Shown in pieces: positions 1 to 7,851 of a stretch of 64,000 nt of DNA (its first letter is position 1; the number at the start of each line of letters is the position of its first letter). The notes under the pieces were generated by a model. The model was not told where the DNA came from. It worked only from the letters and a program-made list of their open reading frames with translations, and ran no database searches. The stretch comes from an uncultured Clostridia bacterium (GTDB taxonomy: Bacteria > Bacillota > Clostridia > TANB77 > CAG-508), in assembly GCA_948502395.1 (NCBI GenBank), contig CAOPES010000002.1, positions 184,002 to 248,001 of the forward strand. Direction: 5' to 3'. The translations under genes and the position numbers were made by a program.

Positions 1-16
1 TTACTATTTCTTTCAT
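1..16 (-). CDS. Start of a further operon gene, cut by window edge
   Basis: An ATG on the minus strand at 16-14 follows an AGAAAGGA-like ribosome site inside the 31-base gap after the NrtR-like gene. Only five codons (MKEIV) lie in the window, so nothing can be said of function. If real it would extend the operon that starts at 9120. Confidence 0.35.
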
Positions 17-47
17 TTTTAATTACATTCCTTTCTTCTAAAATTTC

Positions 48-803
48 TTATACCCAATTTCTTATAAACTCATCATTAAATGTATATTGACTTGATGGTC
101 TGTATGCAGATTCTTTGACTACTTTGTCTGTTTTCTTAATCATCGGTTCTATTTTCTTTCTAAAATTTGCTGATACTAATTTTGTATCTAATATTATTTC
201 ATAAATTTGTTGTAACTCTGAAATTGCAAATTCTTTATTTAGAAAACAAAATGCTATATTCGTATTTTCAATTCTATTTCTTAATCTTTTTATTCCTGTA
301 TGAATTATAATGGCTGTTAGTTCTGTTATTTCTGCCTTTCCTACAAGTTTATTTATATACTCAACATTTTCTCTTTCTCTTTTTGTTATTGTTTCTATTT
401 TATATTTTACTTTTATATTCTCATCACTTAATGTAACTTTTTGTATGTCTGAGTTTTCATTTTCTATGTTTATATTGTAAAAGCTCATATTTTTAGGCAT
501 AGTTTCGATATTGCTTTTGTTTATTATTGCTAAATATGTAATTATTAACTCTTCTTTATCTGTATAATATTTAGGATCTCCCCAAGTATATAACTGCTCT
601 ATATAGAATTTATTAGTTCCAAACAATTCTTTCATTTTATGCGCTGCTATATCTTTTATATATTCTTTATTTGTAATATCAAATGTAGGAAAACTATTAT
701 CTTCGGACAAAAGTAGTTGCAATTTCTTTTCTCTCAATTTTCTAACATCTTTTCTTTCTTCATTATCTGTACTAAATATTATTAAATTACCTTTAATCTT
801 CAT
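48..803 (-). CDS. NrtR-like regulator: degenerate Nudix domain plus winged helix
   Basis: Probable transcriptional regulator that senses a nucleotide-type ligand. The N-terminal half looks like a Nudix fold of the NrtR group: EQLYTWGDP at residues 69-77 matches the conserved EQLYTFGDP-type segment of that family. The catalytic Nudix box (GX5EX7REUXEEXGU) is not recognisable, so it is probably a binding rather than hydrolysing domain. Residues about 150-240 resemble the C-terminal winged helix of NrtR proteins, including a FAISELQQIYE stretch. NrtR proteins normally control NAD or sugar genes by binding ADP-ribose-like ligands; here the gene lies 15 bases downstream of the previous gene at the end of a purine/histidine-type operon. 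I infer it may regulate that operon; the ligand is unknown. Confidence 0.6.
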   Translation of the reverse strand: MKIKGNLIIFSTDNEERKDVRKLREKKLQLLLSEDNSFPTFDITNKEYIKDIAAHKMKELFGTNKFYIEQLYTWGDPKYYTDKEELIITYLAIINKSNIETMPKNMSFYNINIENENSDIQKVTLSDENIKVKYKIETITKRERENVEYINKLVGKAEITELTAIIIHTGIKRLRNRIENTNIAFCFLNKEFAISELQQIYEIILDTKLVSANFRKKIEPMIKKTDKVVKESAYRPSSQYTFNDEFIRNWV

Positions 804-818
804 TTTAAAATCTCCTAA

Positions 819-1328
819 CTATTGGTTTTCTTCAAGGAATATTTTTGATATCTTGTTGTAAAAAACTGTTTCATTTTTCACTATTTCTCTGACATTTATT
901 TTTCCAACAATATCTATAAATCTATATATTTTTTCTTCATTTAGTAACTGTAATTCTCCATCTTTATCTTTTACTACTTTTAATAATTCTTCTGGAATCA
1001 CTATATTGTATTTTTTTATTATTCTACTATTTAGTTTATCATAGTCATCATAAATATGTTCATCCCATTTTTCTAAAAAGTTATTGTAGAATAAATAATC
1101 AGTCATTAAATGTAGAAAATATCCTTCATCAAACTCGTTTGTAATTCCTGTTTCCTTTAAATATCTATCTAAATTTGGATTACTAGAATATGGTCCATAG
1201 TGAGATTTGCCTTTGTCTTTTGCTAAATCTGGTGCTATTATTCCTCTTTCAAAATTTTCCGAGTTACTAATTTTATTATTCTTTGTGTACACTTTTCCAA
1301 CGGCTAAATGTATTGCATATCCCGGCAT
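819..1328 (-). CDS. Zinc-dependent phospholipase C-like (PF00882-type) protein
   Basis: A 169-residue protein starting MPGYAIHLAVG, with GIIAPDLAKD near residue 29 and FDEGYFLHLMTDYLF near residues 66-80. This His/Asp pattern is typical of small bacterial proteins annotated as zinc-dependent phospholipase C family, related by fold to P1 nuclease. The true substrate of such small members is generally unknown. It sits 23 bases after the HisA-HisI gene and 15 bases before the regulator, so it is co-transcribed with the nucleotide operon. I infer that it could be a phosphoesterase acting on the pathway product, but nothing in the sequence proves this. Confidence 0.45.
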   Translation of the reverse strand: MPGYAIHLAVGKVYTKNNKISNSENFERGIIAPDLAKDKGKSHYGPYSSNPNLDRYLKETGITNEFDEGYFLHLMTDYLFYNNFLEKWDEHIYDDYDKLNSRIIKKYNIVIPEELLKVVKDKDGELQLLNEEKIYRFIDIVGKINVREIVKNETVFYNKISKIFLEENQ

Positions 1329-1351
1329 TGTTCTATTTCACCTCTTTTATT

Positions 1352-2311
1352 TTATATTTCAAAGCATGTTCTTTTATTTCTATGGCACGCTACTCCTTTC
1401 TGATTTACTAAAAATAATATTGTATCTGAATCACAATCTAAATAAATTTTTTCTATATACTGTATATTACCACTTTTTTCTCCTTTTGTCCACAGAGTTT
1501 TTCTGTTTCTACTGTAATACGTTGCTTTTTTAATTTCATAAGTTTTTTTCAAACTTTCTTTGTTAGAATATGCCAACATTAATACTTCTTTTGTTTGTGA
1601 GTCTTGAACTATTGTTGGTATTAATCCATTTTGTTTTTCAAAATCCATTATTTCAATGTAGCAATCCATAATATTTAACTTACCAGAAGTTATAGCCATT
1701 CCTAATACTTGATCAAATCCCAGTTTATGAATGTGTTTTATTTCGTTTATTGTTGTAATCCCTCCTGCAACCATAATATCATTTTTTGTTTTTCCAACTA
1801 GTGTTTCAAAAAAGTTCAAATCTGTCCCAGAATTTAATCCTTCTACATTTACATTTGTAATTAAAAATTTGTAGCAATACTTTTCTAATTCTAGCATTCT
1901 TTCATATATATTTTCTTTTTTTAACTCAGTCCATCCATGTGTTGCTATTTTTCCATTTTTAGTGTCTAAGGCAACTATAACTTTATTTTTAGGCAATTTA
2001 GTTAAAAATTCTTTATTCGCTCTTGTTCCTACTATTACACTATTTGCTCCTGCTTCTATATATTCGTTTGCTAGCTTGGCACTTCTAACTCCGCCTCCTA
2101 CATTACAGGTCAATTTTTTACATAGCTTTTTTATTAGTTCTTTATTACTCCCTTTACTCATTGCAGAATCTAAGTCTATAACATTTATTTGTGGAAATAT
2201 CTTATATTGCTCTACTATTGCTTCTATATCATCATTTTCATATACTTTTTCCTTTCCCTGTTTTAATTGAACGACTTTTCCATTCATTATATCAATTGAA
2301 GGTATTATCAT
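1352..2311 (-). CDS. HisA-HisI fusion (ProFAR isomerase + phosphoribosyl-AMP cyclohydrolase)
   Basis: Residues 1-225 are a HisA-type (beta-alpha)8 barrel: the two catalytic aspartates fit D7 (IPSID) and D116 (VALDTKNGK), with ATHGWTE following. Residues about 229-319 are a complete HisI domain, with the metal-site pattern DCDSD at 292-296, C309-H310 and C316. HisI opens the purine ring of phosphoribosyl-AMP to give ProFAR, and HisA isomerises ProFAR to PRFAR, so the fusion joins consecutive steps three and four of histidine synthesis. No hisF, hisH, hisB, hisC or hisD lies nearby. In this operon PRFAR is therefore probably fed to the PurC-like protein rather than to histidine. A HisA-HisI fusion is not the usual arrangement (HisI is more often fused to HisE). 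Confidence 0.9.
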   Translation of the reverse strand: MIIPSIDIMNGKVVQLKQGKEKVYENDDIEAIVEQYKIFPQINVIDLDSAMSKGSNKELIKKLCKKLTCNVGGGVRSAKLANEYIEAGANSVIVGTRANKEFLTKLPKNKVIVALDTKNGKIATHGWTELKKENIYERMLELEKYCYKFLITNVNVEGLNSGTDLNFFETLVGKTKNDIMVAGGITTINEIKHIHKLGFDQVLGMAITSGKLNIMDCYIEIMDFEKQNGLIPTIVQDSQTKEVLMLAYSNKESLKKTYEIKKATYYSRNRKTLWTKGEKSGNIQYIEKIYLDCDSDTILFLVNQKGVACHRNKRTCFEI

Positions 2312-2325
2312 TTATTCACCACCCC

Positions 2326-2766
2326 TTAATAATTTTTTAAATATTTCTTTTTACTTATTTGCTCTAAATCATGCATAATAACTTCATTTACTGTTATTGG
2401 CTTTGTTTCTCCTATTTTTGTAATATCCACTTGTTTTAAGATTTCTTCTATTTTAGCCTCTTCATTAAATTCTTCATATTGAACTTTTTTACTTATTGCA
2501 AACAAGGTTTTCCAATAAATATATTGTGATATTTCATTTACTAAAATTTCTCTTTTAGTCATATTTTCATGATAATGTTCTCCTAGTATTGCTTCTTCTA
2601 CTTCTTGCTTTTCTTCTAACATTTTTCTATTACAATATTCTTCTACTTGTTTGTCTTTTTTCATAAGTGCTAAAATAAGTTTTTTAGTATTTGACATTTC
2701 TTCTGTTATTTCGTTATTATCTCTTATACACTCATATAATTTATATCTTTTTTGTGATTCTTTCAT
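2326..2766 (-). CDS. Small helical protein, possible HisE/MazG-like pyrophosphohydrolase
   Basis: Not recognised with certainty. The 146 residues are helical and acidic. EEKQEVEEAILG at residues 51-62 followed by VNEISQYIYW at 76-85 resembles the HisE/MazG pattern in which EExxEV is followed 20-30 residues later by ExxD. The last acidic ligand would be Q81 here, a deviation. HisE removes pyrophosphate from phosphoribosyl-ATP, exactly the one step missing between the HisG and HisI domains encoded on either side of this gene. Position (17 bases after the PurC-like gene, 14 before HisA-HisI) and motif together support a HisE role; this is inference, and an unrelated helical protein is possible. 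Confidence 0.5.
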   Translation of the reverse strand: MKESQKRYKLYECIRDNNEITEEMSNTKKLILALMKKDKQVEEYCNRKMLEEKQEVEEAILGEHYHENMTKREILVNEISQYIYWKTLFAISKKVQYEEFNEEAKIEEILKQVDITKIGETKPITVNEVIMHDLEQISKKKYLKNY

Positions 2767-2783
2767 CTCAACACCTCAACATA

Positions 2784-3539
2784 TTACTTTATTTGTAATC
2801 TTTTATTAAATTCTATATATGCATTTAAAACTTCTTCATCATTTTTTAGTTGTCTAAATGAATCTTTGGTTAAGCTTTTTCCTGTTTGAATGTCATTTGC
2901 TCTTATACAATCTTGAGAAATTTCATCTATTACAACTATATTTCCTTCTTCATCAAACCCAAGCTCCATTTTCATATCTATTAACTTCATATCTGCTTTT
3001 TCTAAATTTTCTCTAATTATTTCTCCTACTTGTGCCAATACATTTTTGGCTTTTTCAAATTCTTCTTGTGTCAAAAGTTCTAATCCTATAATATAGTTTT
3101 CATTTAGTGTTGGGTCATCTACTCCTGCTACCTTAATATCTTGTTTCAAATCAAATTTATATAATGGTGTTTTAAATTTTTGTCCTTCTTTTACTAAGCT
3201 TGGGTATAACCTTACTATACTTCCTGCTGCGTAGTATCTGCAAATGAATTCTAATGGGATTGTTTTTACTTTTTTTACTAGTATACCTTCTTCTCCATCT
3301 ATTTTTTGAATTTTTGTATCTTTTATCTGTGTTCTTATCCCCTTACTTTCTAGTAAATTCATAAAATACATATTTGCTATTAATCTTTGATGATCTGTTC
3401 CTTTTATATTTTCTTCTCTTTTTGATGTTATAGACCTTAGATGTGGTTTAAAACACATAAAATAAGTATTTTCATTTAATTTAAATATTTTTTTAGATTT
3501 TCCTTCTATCTCTGGCATTTTATTTTTTAATGTATACAT
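2784..3539 (-). CDS. SAICAR-synthetase (PurC)-like protein, candidate CofB/PenC-type ring-forming enzyme
   Basis: Clearly of the PurC fold: EGKSKKIF at residues 12-19, PLEFICRYYAAGS around 95-107, DDPTLNENY at 141-149 and MELGF at 191-195. Length (251) is normal for PurC. Several signature positions differ: the usual DDATAFNG-type segment is replaced by KPHLRSIT at 31-38, and the usual DEISPD(S/T) is DEISQDC at 205-211. These affect substrate-binding regions and argue against ordinary SAICAR synthesis. In coformycin biosynthesis the SAICAR-synthetase homologue CofB converts a histidine-pathway intermediate to 8-ketocoformycin 5'-phosphate. The neighbours here make that intermediate. The gene starts two bases after the HisG fusion gene, implying translational coupling. 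A genuine but divergent PurC is the alternative. Confidence 0.75.
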   Translation of the reverse strand: MYTLKNKMPEIEGKSKKIFKLNENTYFMCFKPHLRSITSKREENIKGTDHQRLIANMYFMNLLESKGIRTQIKDTKIQKIDGEEGILVKKVKTIPLEFICRYYAAGSIVRLYPSLVKEGQKFKTPLYKFDLKQDIKVAGVDDPTLNENYIIGLELLTQEEFEKAKNVLAQVGEIIRENLEKADMKLIDMKMELGFDEEGNIVVIDEISQDCIRANDIQTGKSLTKDSFRQLKNDEEVLNAYIEFNKRLQIK

Positions 3540-3541
3540 AG

Positions 3542-4729
3542 TTACATCACTTTCCTTTCCAACTCTTCTTTTACCGCATTTATAACTTCTACAATTTGTC
3601 TATTTGTATCTAATATTACTACTTTTGCTAAATTATATTTTTTTACAAATTCTACGGCTTTTTTATATAATTTATAATACTCTTTTAATGATTGTAGTTC
3701 ATCAAAATTGTCTTGTTCTCCACTTCTTTTCTTTGTTCTCTCTAAGGCAATTTCTGGTGATATATCACAATAAAATAATACATTTGGCATAGGCTCCCAT
3801 GTTTTTATTACTTCTAAAATTTGTTCATCTGTAAATTTTTGTTTTATTAAATCTGTCATAAATGTTAATATTGACCTATCATATATACTATTTACATTTT
3901 TAGGTGCTCTCCAATGTTTTTTACCAATTTCTGTTGCCCATTCTATATACTTCCCTTGATCCCATAATTTCTTTGCTTCATTTCCTACTTTGCCTGAATA
4001 TGGCGTTATTAATACTTTCGAGTTTGTATCCATTACAGGATTTTGGACTAAATATTTAGCCAAAGTTGACTTTCCTGAACCATCTAACCCGTCAAATGCT
4101 ATGATTTTTCCTTTTTCTTGTTTTGGTATAAGTCCTAATTCTTCAAATAGACTAATTTTTTCTGTTTTCTGTGTTGCTAGAATCGCTCCAAATTTTACAA
4201 ATGGTTTATATTCTATAAGCCCATTCTCTTTTGCACTTGTTCCTGTTTCTACAACATCAAATATACTATCAGCCCATCCTAGTAGTACTGTTGCTTCTAC
4301 ACTGCCTGAAATTTTTACTATATTTTCTTCTGCTATTCCTAAATAGTCTTTTGCTAAATTCTCATAACTTGTTGCTACTTTTCGTTTTTGAAAATAGTCA
4401 AAAGGTTTATCAGCTAATTCTTCTTTTACTAATAAACTTATTCTACAATTTGTTTGTTCAAAATATTTTAATGAAATCATGGATTTATGTCCACTTTCTA
4501 GCCATTGGTCACTTCCGTATATAATCATATCAAACTTATCACTATATCTTTTTATGTCTTCCCATCTTAATAGTGTTATTTCTAATATGTAAGTAGGTGT
4601 TTCAATTCTATGAACTAATTTTCTTGATTTTTCTATCTCTGCCAAACCTATACTTTTCAAATATTCTTGTAGTACAGGTAACAATTTCCCTTTTCCAGCA
4701 CCTAACTTAATTACAGGCTTCTTACTCAT
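3542..4729 (-). CDS. HisG (short form)-thymidylate-kinase-like fusion
   Basis: Residues 5-190 form a short-type HisG catalytic domain (ATP phosphoribosyltransferase): KLGAGKGKLLP near the N-terminus and a PRPP-binding stretch SGSVEATVLLGWADS at 141-155 followed by DVVETGTSAKENGL to 171. Residues 208-395 are a P-loop nucleotide kinase resembling thymidylate kinase, with Walker A GLDGSGKS at 214-221, YDRS near 283 and a LID-like TKKRSGEQDN. HisG joins ATP and PRPP to phosphoribosyl-ATP. Short HisG normally needs the HisZ regulatory subunit, absent here; the kinase may stand in structurally or act on a nucleotide product. Pentostatin and coformycin clusters use HisG-type enzymes as entry step. 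The fusion is not one I know. The start has a GGAGG-type site. Confidence 0.88.
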   Translation of the reverse strand: MSKKPVIKLGAGKGKLLPVLQEYLKSIGLAEIEKSRKLVHRIETPTYILEITLLRWEDIKRYSDKFDMIIYGSDQWLESGHKSMISLKYFEQTNCRISLLVKEELADKPFDYFQKRKVATSYENLAKDYLGIAEENIVKISGSVEATVLLGWADSIFDVVETGTSAKENGLIEYKPFVKFGAILATQKTEKISLFEELGLIPKQEKGKIIAFDGLDGSGKSTLAKYLVQNPVMDTNSKVLITPYSGKVGNEAKKLWDQGKYIEWATEIGKKHWRAPKNVNSIYDRSILTFMTDLIKQKFTDEQILEVIKTWEPMPNVLFYCDISPEIALERTKKRSGEQDNFDELQSLKEYYKLYKKAVEFVKKYNLAKVVILDTNRQIVEVINAVKEELERKVM

Positions 4730-4744
4730 ATTTTTTCCTCCTTT

Positions 4745-5764
4745 TTAAACTTTACTTTGCTTAAATAAAATCTTTTCAATTTCTTTTGTTAAGTATTTAT
4801 ATTTGTTTTGAGTTATTCTTTCAATATCTTCTTTTGTAATTACTATTATGCTTGTTGATTCTGATGTTTTTGAAAATGCCTGACCATTAAATGAATTTCC
4901 TATTAATGTTATTAATGATTTAATAATATTTTTAGGTAATTTAGGTAGCATTTGTTTTAATATATTATAAGTTCCCTGAAATGCATGATATACTGAAACT
5001 TCCATTTTCATTTTTTCTCCTATACCAATAATTCCAATACTTTCTTTTTCCGAAAATGGTTCTTTGCCAATTACTAAAATATTGTCTAACTCTTCATTAG
5101 GTTTTAAAACTTCTACATCAATTGTAATTTTGCTAGATGCTTCCATTGCTATTCCACTTAATTCTCCATAAGATTGCAAACTATGTACATCACCTAAATA
5201 CAATCCAGCTCCTTCTATATCTACTGGAAGATATATATCTGTATTTTCTGTAACAAATGGTAAATCTAAATTTCCACCATTTTTAGGGCCTGCATGACCT
5301 GTTTTTATTCTTTCACCATTAGGTGTTGTTGCTATCATGCCTATCATAGGCTTATATTTTAGCTCTATATTGTTTAAGTACTTTAATCCATCTTTTACCC
5401 TTTTAGCTATAACAGGTGCTCTTTCTGATAATTCTGAGCTTTTTATTGGATCTATTCCTGCTGTCTTTGACATGGTTTGTGCCATCTCACTTACATCTAT
5501 TTTATATATATGAACTTTTAATACATCTCCTGGCTTTGCATTTTCTATATAAATTGGCCCTGTTAATGGGTGATGATGCGTCTTCCCATTTTTGCTATTT
5601 ATTAGTTTCATTAACTCGTTTATATTTTTAAATCTATCTCCATATGCATTTATAGTTTCTACACAAACTTTTTCTTTTTGTGGCATTTTTGCAATAAACT
5701 TATTTTCTTTATCTATAATTGTTTGGTAATTACATTTTATATTAAACATATTGTAATCTTTCAA
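4745..5764 (-). CDS. Acetamidase/formamidase family amidohydrolase
   Basis: A 339-residue member of the FmdA/AmdA family: THHHPLTGPIYIENAKPGD near residues 62-80 with the metal-binding histidine run 63-65, and GDVHSLQSYGE-SG around 192-204. Family members hydrolyse small amides such as formamide or acetamide to acid plus ammonia. Its start lies inside the end of the SDR gene (23-base overlap) and it ends 15 bases before the HisG fusion, so it belongs to the operon. A role is not obvious: it might process a formimino or amide by-product, or recover nitrogen. Length is normal; the C-terminal 60 residues are more divergent. Confidence 0.75.
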   Translation of the reverse strand: MKDYNMFNIKCNYQTIIDKENKFIAKMPQKEKVCVETINAYGDRFKNINELMKLINSKNGKTHHHPLTGPIYIENAKPGDVLKVHIYKIDVSEMAQTMSKTAGIDPIKSSELSERAPVIAKRVKDGLKYLNNIELKYKPMIGMIATTPNGERIKTGHAGPKNGGNLDLPFVTENTDIYLPVDIEGAGLYLGDVHSLQSYGELSGIAMEASSKITIDVEVLKPNEELDNILVIGKEPFSEKESIGIIGIGEKMKMEVSVYHAFQGTYNILKQMLPKLPKNIIKSLITLIGNSFNGQAFSKTSESTSIIVITKEDIERITQNKYKYLTKEIEKILFKQSKV

Positions 5765-6428
5765 TTCCTTTCTTTTTATCCTTTAATGGTTGTAAAGGTC
5801 TTATATCTAAATATGGAATATAAACTTTTTTTGGTAATTTTATTATATTTACTATTGCCATGCCAACTTCTTCTGGCATTAGTTTCCACTCTTCATAAAT
5901 TCCGTGATCTCTATTTTTTATACTTCCAATTGATAAATAAGAAACCCTTACATCTTCATATCTTACTTCTTCTCTTAAACATTCTGCTAGTCCTCTTAAT
6001 GCTAGTTTTGTTGAGCAATATGCTCCACCTTCTCCAAAAGTATATTTTTCCGAATGTGACCCTACAATCACTATGTCTCCTTTTGCATTTTTTACGTTTT
6101 TTATAAACGTATTTAATACATAGAAAGCACCATTTAAATTAGTCTTTACTGAATTATTCCAATCTTCCACTTGCATATTCTCTATTTTTTGAAATCTTCT
6201 GATTCCTGCATTTATTACTAATACATCAATTTTTTTATTTACCATATTTTTTATATTTTGAATACTTTCATATTTTGAGACATCACACTGTATTTCTGTA
6301 TAATTTTCTATTTTTTCATTTGAAACAGTTCTATTTAAGCCTATTACTTTATAGCCTTGTTTTAATAAGATATTTCTTATTCCTGCTCCAAGTCCTCTAT
6401 TACACCCTGTTATTAATGCTGTTTTCAT
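5742..6428 (-). CDS. Short-chain dehydrogenase/reductase, candidate CofA/PenB-type ketoreductase
   Basis: Classical SDR of 228 residues: nucleotide-binding TGCNRGLG at 7-14, NAG at 73-75, catalytic S124 and Y137xxxK141. R32 after the second strand (GLNRT) favours NADPH. The C-terminus is short and basic. In coformycin and pentostatin biosynthesis the last carbon-skeleton step is an NAD(P)H-dependent reduction of the 8-keto group by an SDR (CofA, PenB). Presence of this SDR with HisG-, HisA-, HisI- and PurC-type genes is what makes that pathway the best fit. By sequence alone the substrate cannot be fixed; SDRs are very common. Confidence 0.8.
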   Translation of the reverse strand: MKTALITGCNRGLGAGIRNILLKQGYKVIGLNRTVSNEKIENYTEIQCDVSKYESIQNIKNMVNKKIDVLVINAGIRRFQKIENMQVEDWNNSVKTNLNGAFYVLNTFIKNVKNAKGDIVIVGSHSEKYTFGEGGAYCSTKLALRGLAECLREEVRYEDVRVSYLSIGSIKNRDHGIYEEWKLMPEEVGMAIVNIIKLPKKVYIPYLDIRPLQPLKDKKKGIERLQYV

Positions 6429-6486
6429 TAAAAGTACCTCCTATAATTTTATTAAATTGCTTTTCTTTCTACCAACGCCTATATAT

Positions 6487-7842
6487 TTATACTCTTTTAG
6501 CTATTTTCTCAGCTAATCCTGTATAATTTTTAGGTGTTAACTTTAATAACATTTCTTTGTCTTTTTCGTTAAGCTTTAAATTTTTCACAAATTCTCTTAT
6601 GTCCTCTATTGAAATATTTTTTCCTCTTGTTAATCCTTTTAAGGTTTCATAAGCATTCTCATAGCCATTTTTTCTTAATATAGTTTGAACTGCTTCTGCT
6701 AAAACCTCTGGTGTGTTATTAAGATCAGATCTTAATTTTTCTTCATTAACAGTTGATTTATTTATTCCTACTATTGTTTGTTTTATTGCAATAATACTAT
6801 AAGCAAATACCATTCCTATATTTCTTTGTAGTGATGAATCGCTTAAATCTCTTTGCATTCTTGATATTTGTATATTATTGAGAAACACATCTATTATCCC
6901 ATTTGACATTTTTATGTTTGCCATTGAGTTTTCAAAATTTATAGGATTTATTTTATGTGGCATTACTGATGACCCTACTTCCCCTGCTATATTTTGTTGT
7001 TTAAAATAATTTCTACTAATATACATCCACATATCATTATTAAAGTCTAATATAATATTGTTTAATAATTTAATTTCTGAAAGTATAATTGAAATACTGT
7101 CATGTGATTCAATTTGAGTTGTATACATATTATATTCTAAGCCAAAGCTTTCAACAAACTCTTTTGCAACTTTTATCCAATCGACATTAGGATAACTTAT
7201 CAAATGTGCATTAAAGTTTCCCACTGTTCCATTAAATTTTCCTGTTAATTTTTCTTGTTTTATTCTATTTAAAATTTTCTCCATTCTATATACAGCTATT
7301 GCAAATTCCTTACCAACAGTTGTTGGTGTTGCATTTTGTCCATGTGTATGTGAGAGTATTGGAATATTTGCATAATTTTGTGCTTTTTCTTTTAGTATCT
7401 GAACTAATTGACTTACATTTGGAATATAAACATTTTTTACTAATTCTTTTTCCATAATTCCATAAGCAATGTTATTTATGTCTTCGGAAGTACAAGCAAA
7501 ATGTACTAAATTGTTGTATTTTTGAAGATTATTTTCTGCAAGTTTTTCATCAATATAGTATTCAACTGCTTTAACATCATGTTTTGTTATTTGTTCTATT
7601 TCTTTTATTCTTTTAGCATCATCTATATCAAACTCTTTTGATATTTTATCTAATATTGTAAGTTCTTCCTTCTTAATTTCTAATCCTAGTTCTTTTATAT
7701 TAAACAATTTTTTTAACCATTCAATTTCAACAATAACTCTATTTTTAATTAAGTGATATTCACTGAAATATTTTCTTACTTCTTTTGTTGTTTCTTTGTA
7801 TCTTCCATCTATTGGTGATATGTTCAATAATTCTTTTTCCAT
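6487..7842 (-). CDS. purB: Adenylosuccinate lyase, E. coli-type (PurB-like)
   Basis: 451 residues with the features of the longer gammaproteobacterial type of PurB: NISPIDGRY at the N-terminus, CTSEDINN, SHTHGQNATPTT and GSSVMPHKINPINFENS. Firmicutes usually carry the shorter Bacillus-type PurB beginning IERYSRPEM, so this form suggests acquisition with the operon or a second, dedicated copy. Small departures occur at conserved sites: TQIESHDSIS where TQIEPHD is usual, and FENSMANI where FENSEGNL is usual. The enzyme splits fumarate from adenylosuccinate (and SAICAR). Start follows an AGGAGG site; it lies 9 bases after the PurA-like gene. Confidence 0.85.
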   Translation of the reverse strand: MEKELLNISPIDGRYKETTKEVRKYFSEYHLIKNRVIVEIEWLKKLFNIKELGLEIKKEELTILDKISKEFDIDDAKRIKEIEQITKHDVKAVEYYIDEKLAENNLQKYNNLVHFACTSEDINNIAYGIMEKELVKNVYIPNVSQLVQILKEKAQNYANIPILSHTHGQNATPTTVGKEFAIAVYRMEKILNRIKQEKLTGKFNGTVGNFNAHLISYPNVDWIKVAKEFVESFGLEYNMYTTQIESHDSISIILSEIKLLNNIILDFNNDMWMYISRNYFKQQNIAGEVGSSVMPHKINPINFENSMANIKMSNGIIDVFLNNIQISRMQRDLSDSSLQRNIGMVFAYSIIAIKQTIVGINKSTVNEEKLRSDLNNTPEVLAEAVQTILRKNGYENAYETLKGLTRGKNISIEDIREFVKNLKLNEKDKEMLLKLTPKNYTGLAEKIAKRV

Positions 7843-7851
7843 AAATTCCTC

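Noticed and set aside
1352..4729. Ordinary histidine operon
   Set aside because: Only the first steps (HisG, perhaps HisE, HisI, HisA) are encoded; hisF, hisH, hisB, hisC and hisD are absent and the partners are PurC-like, SDR and PurA/PurB genes.
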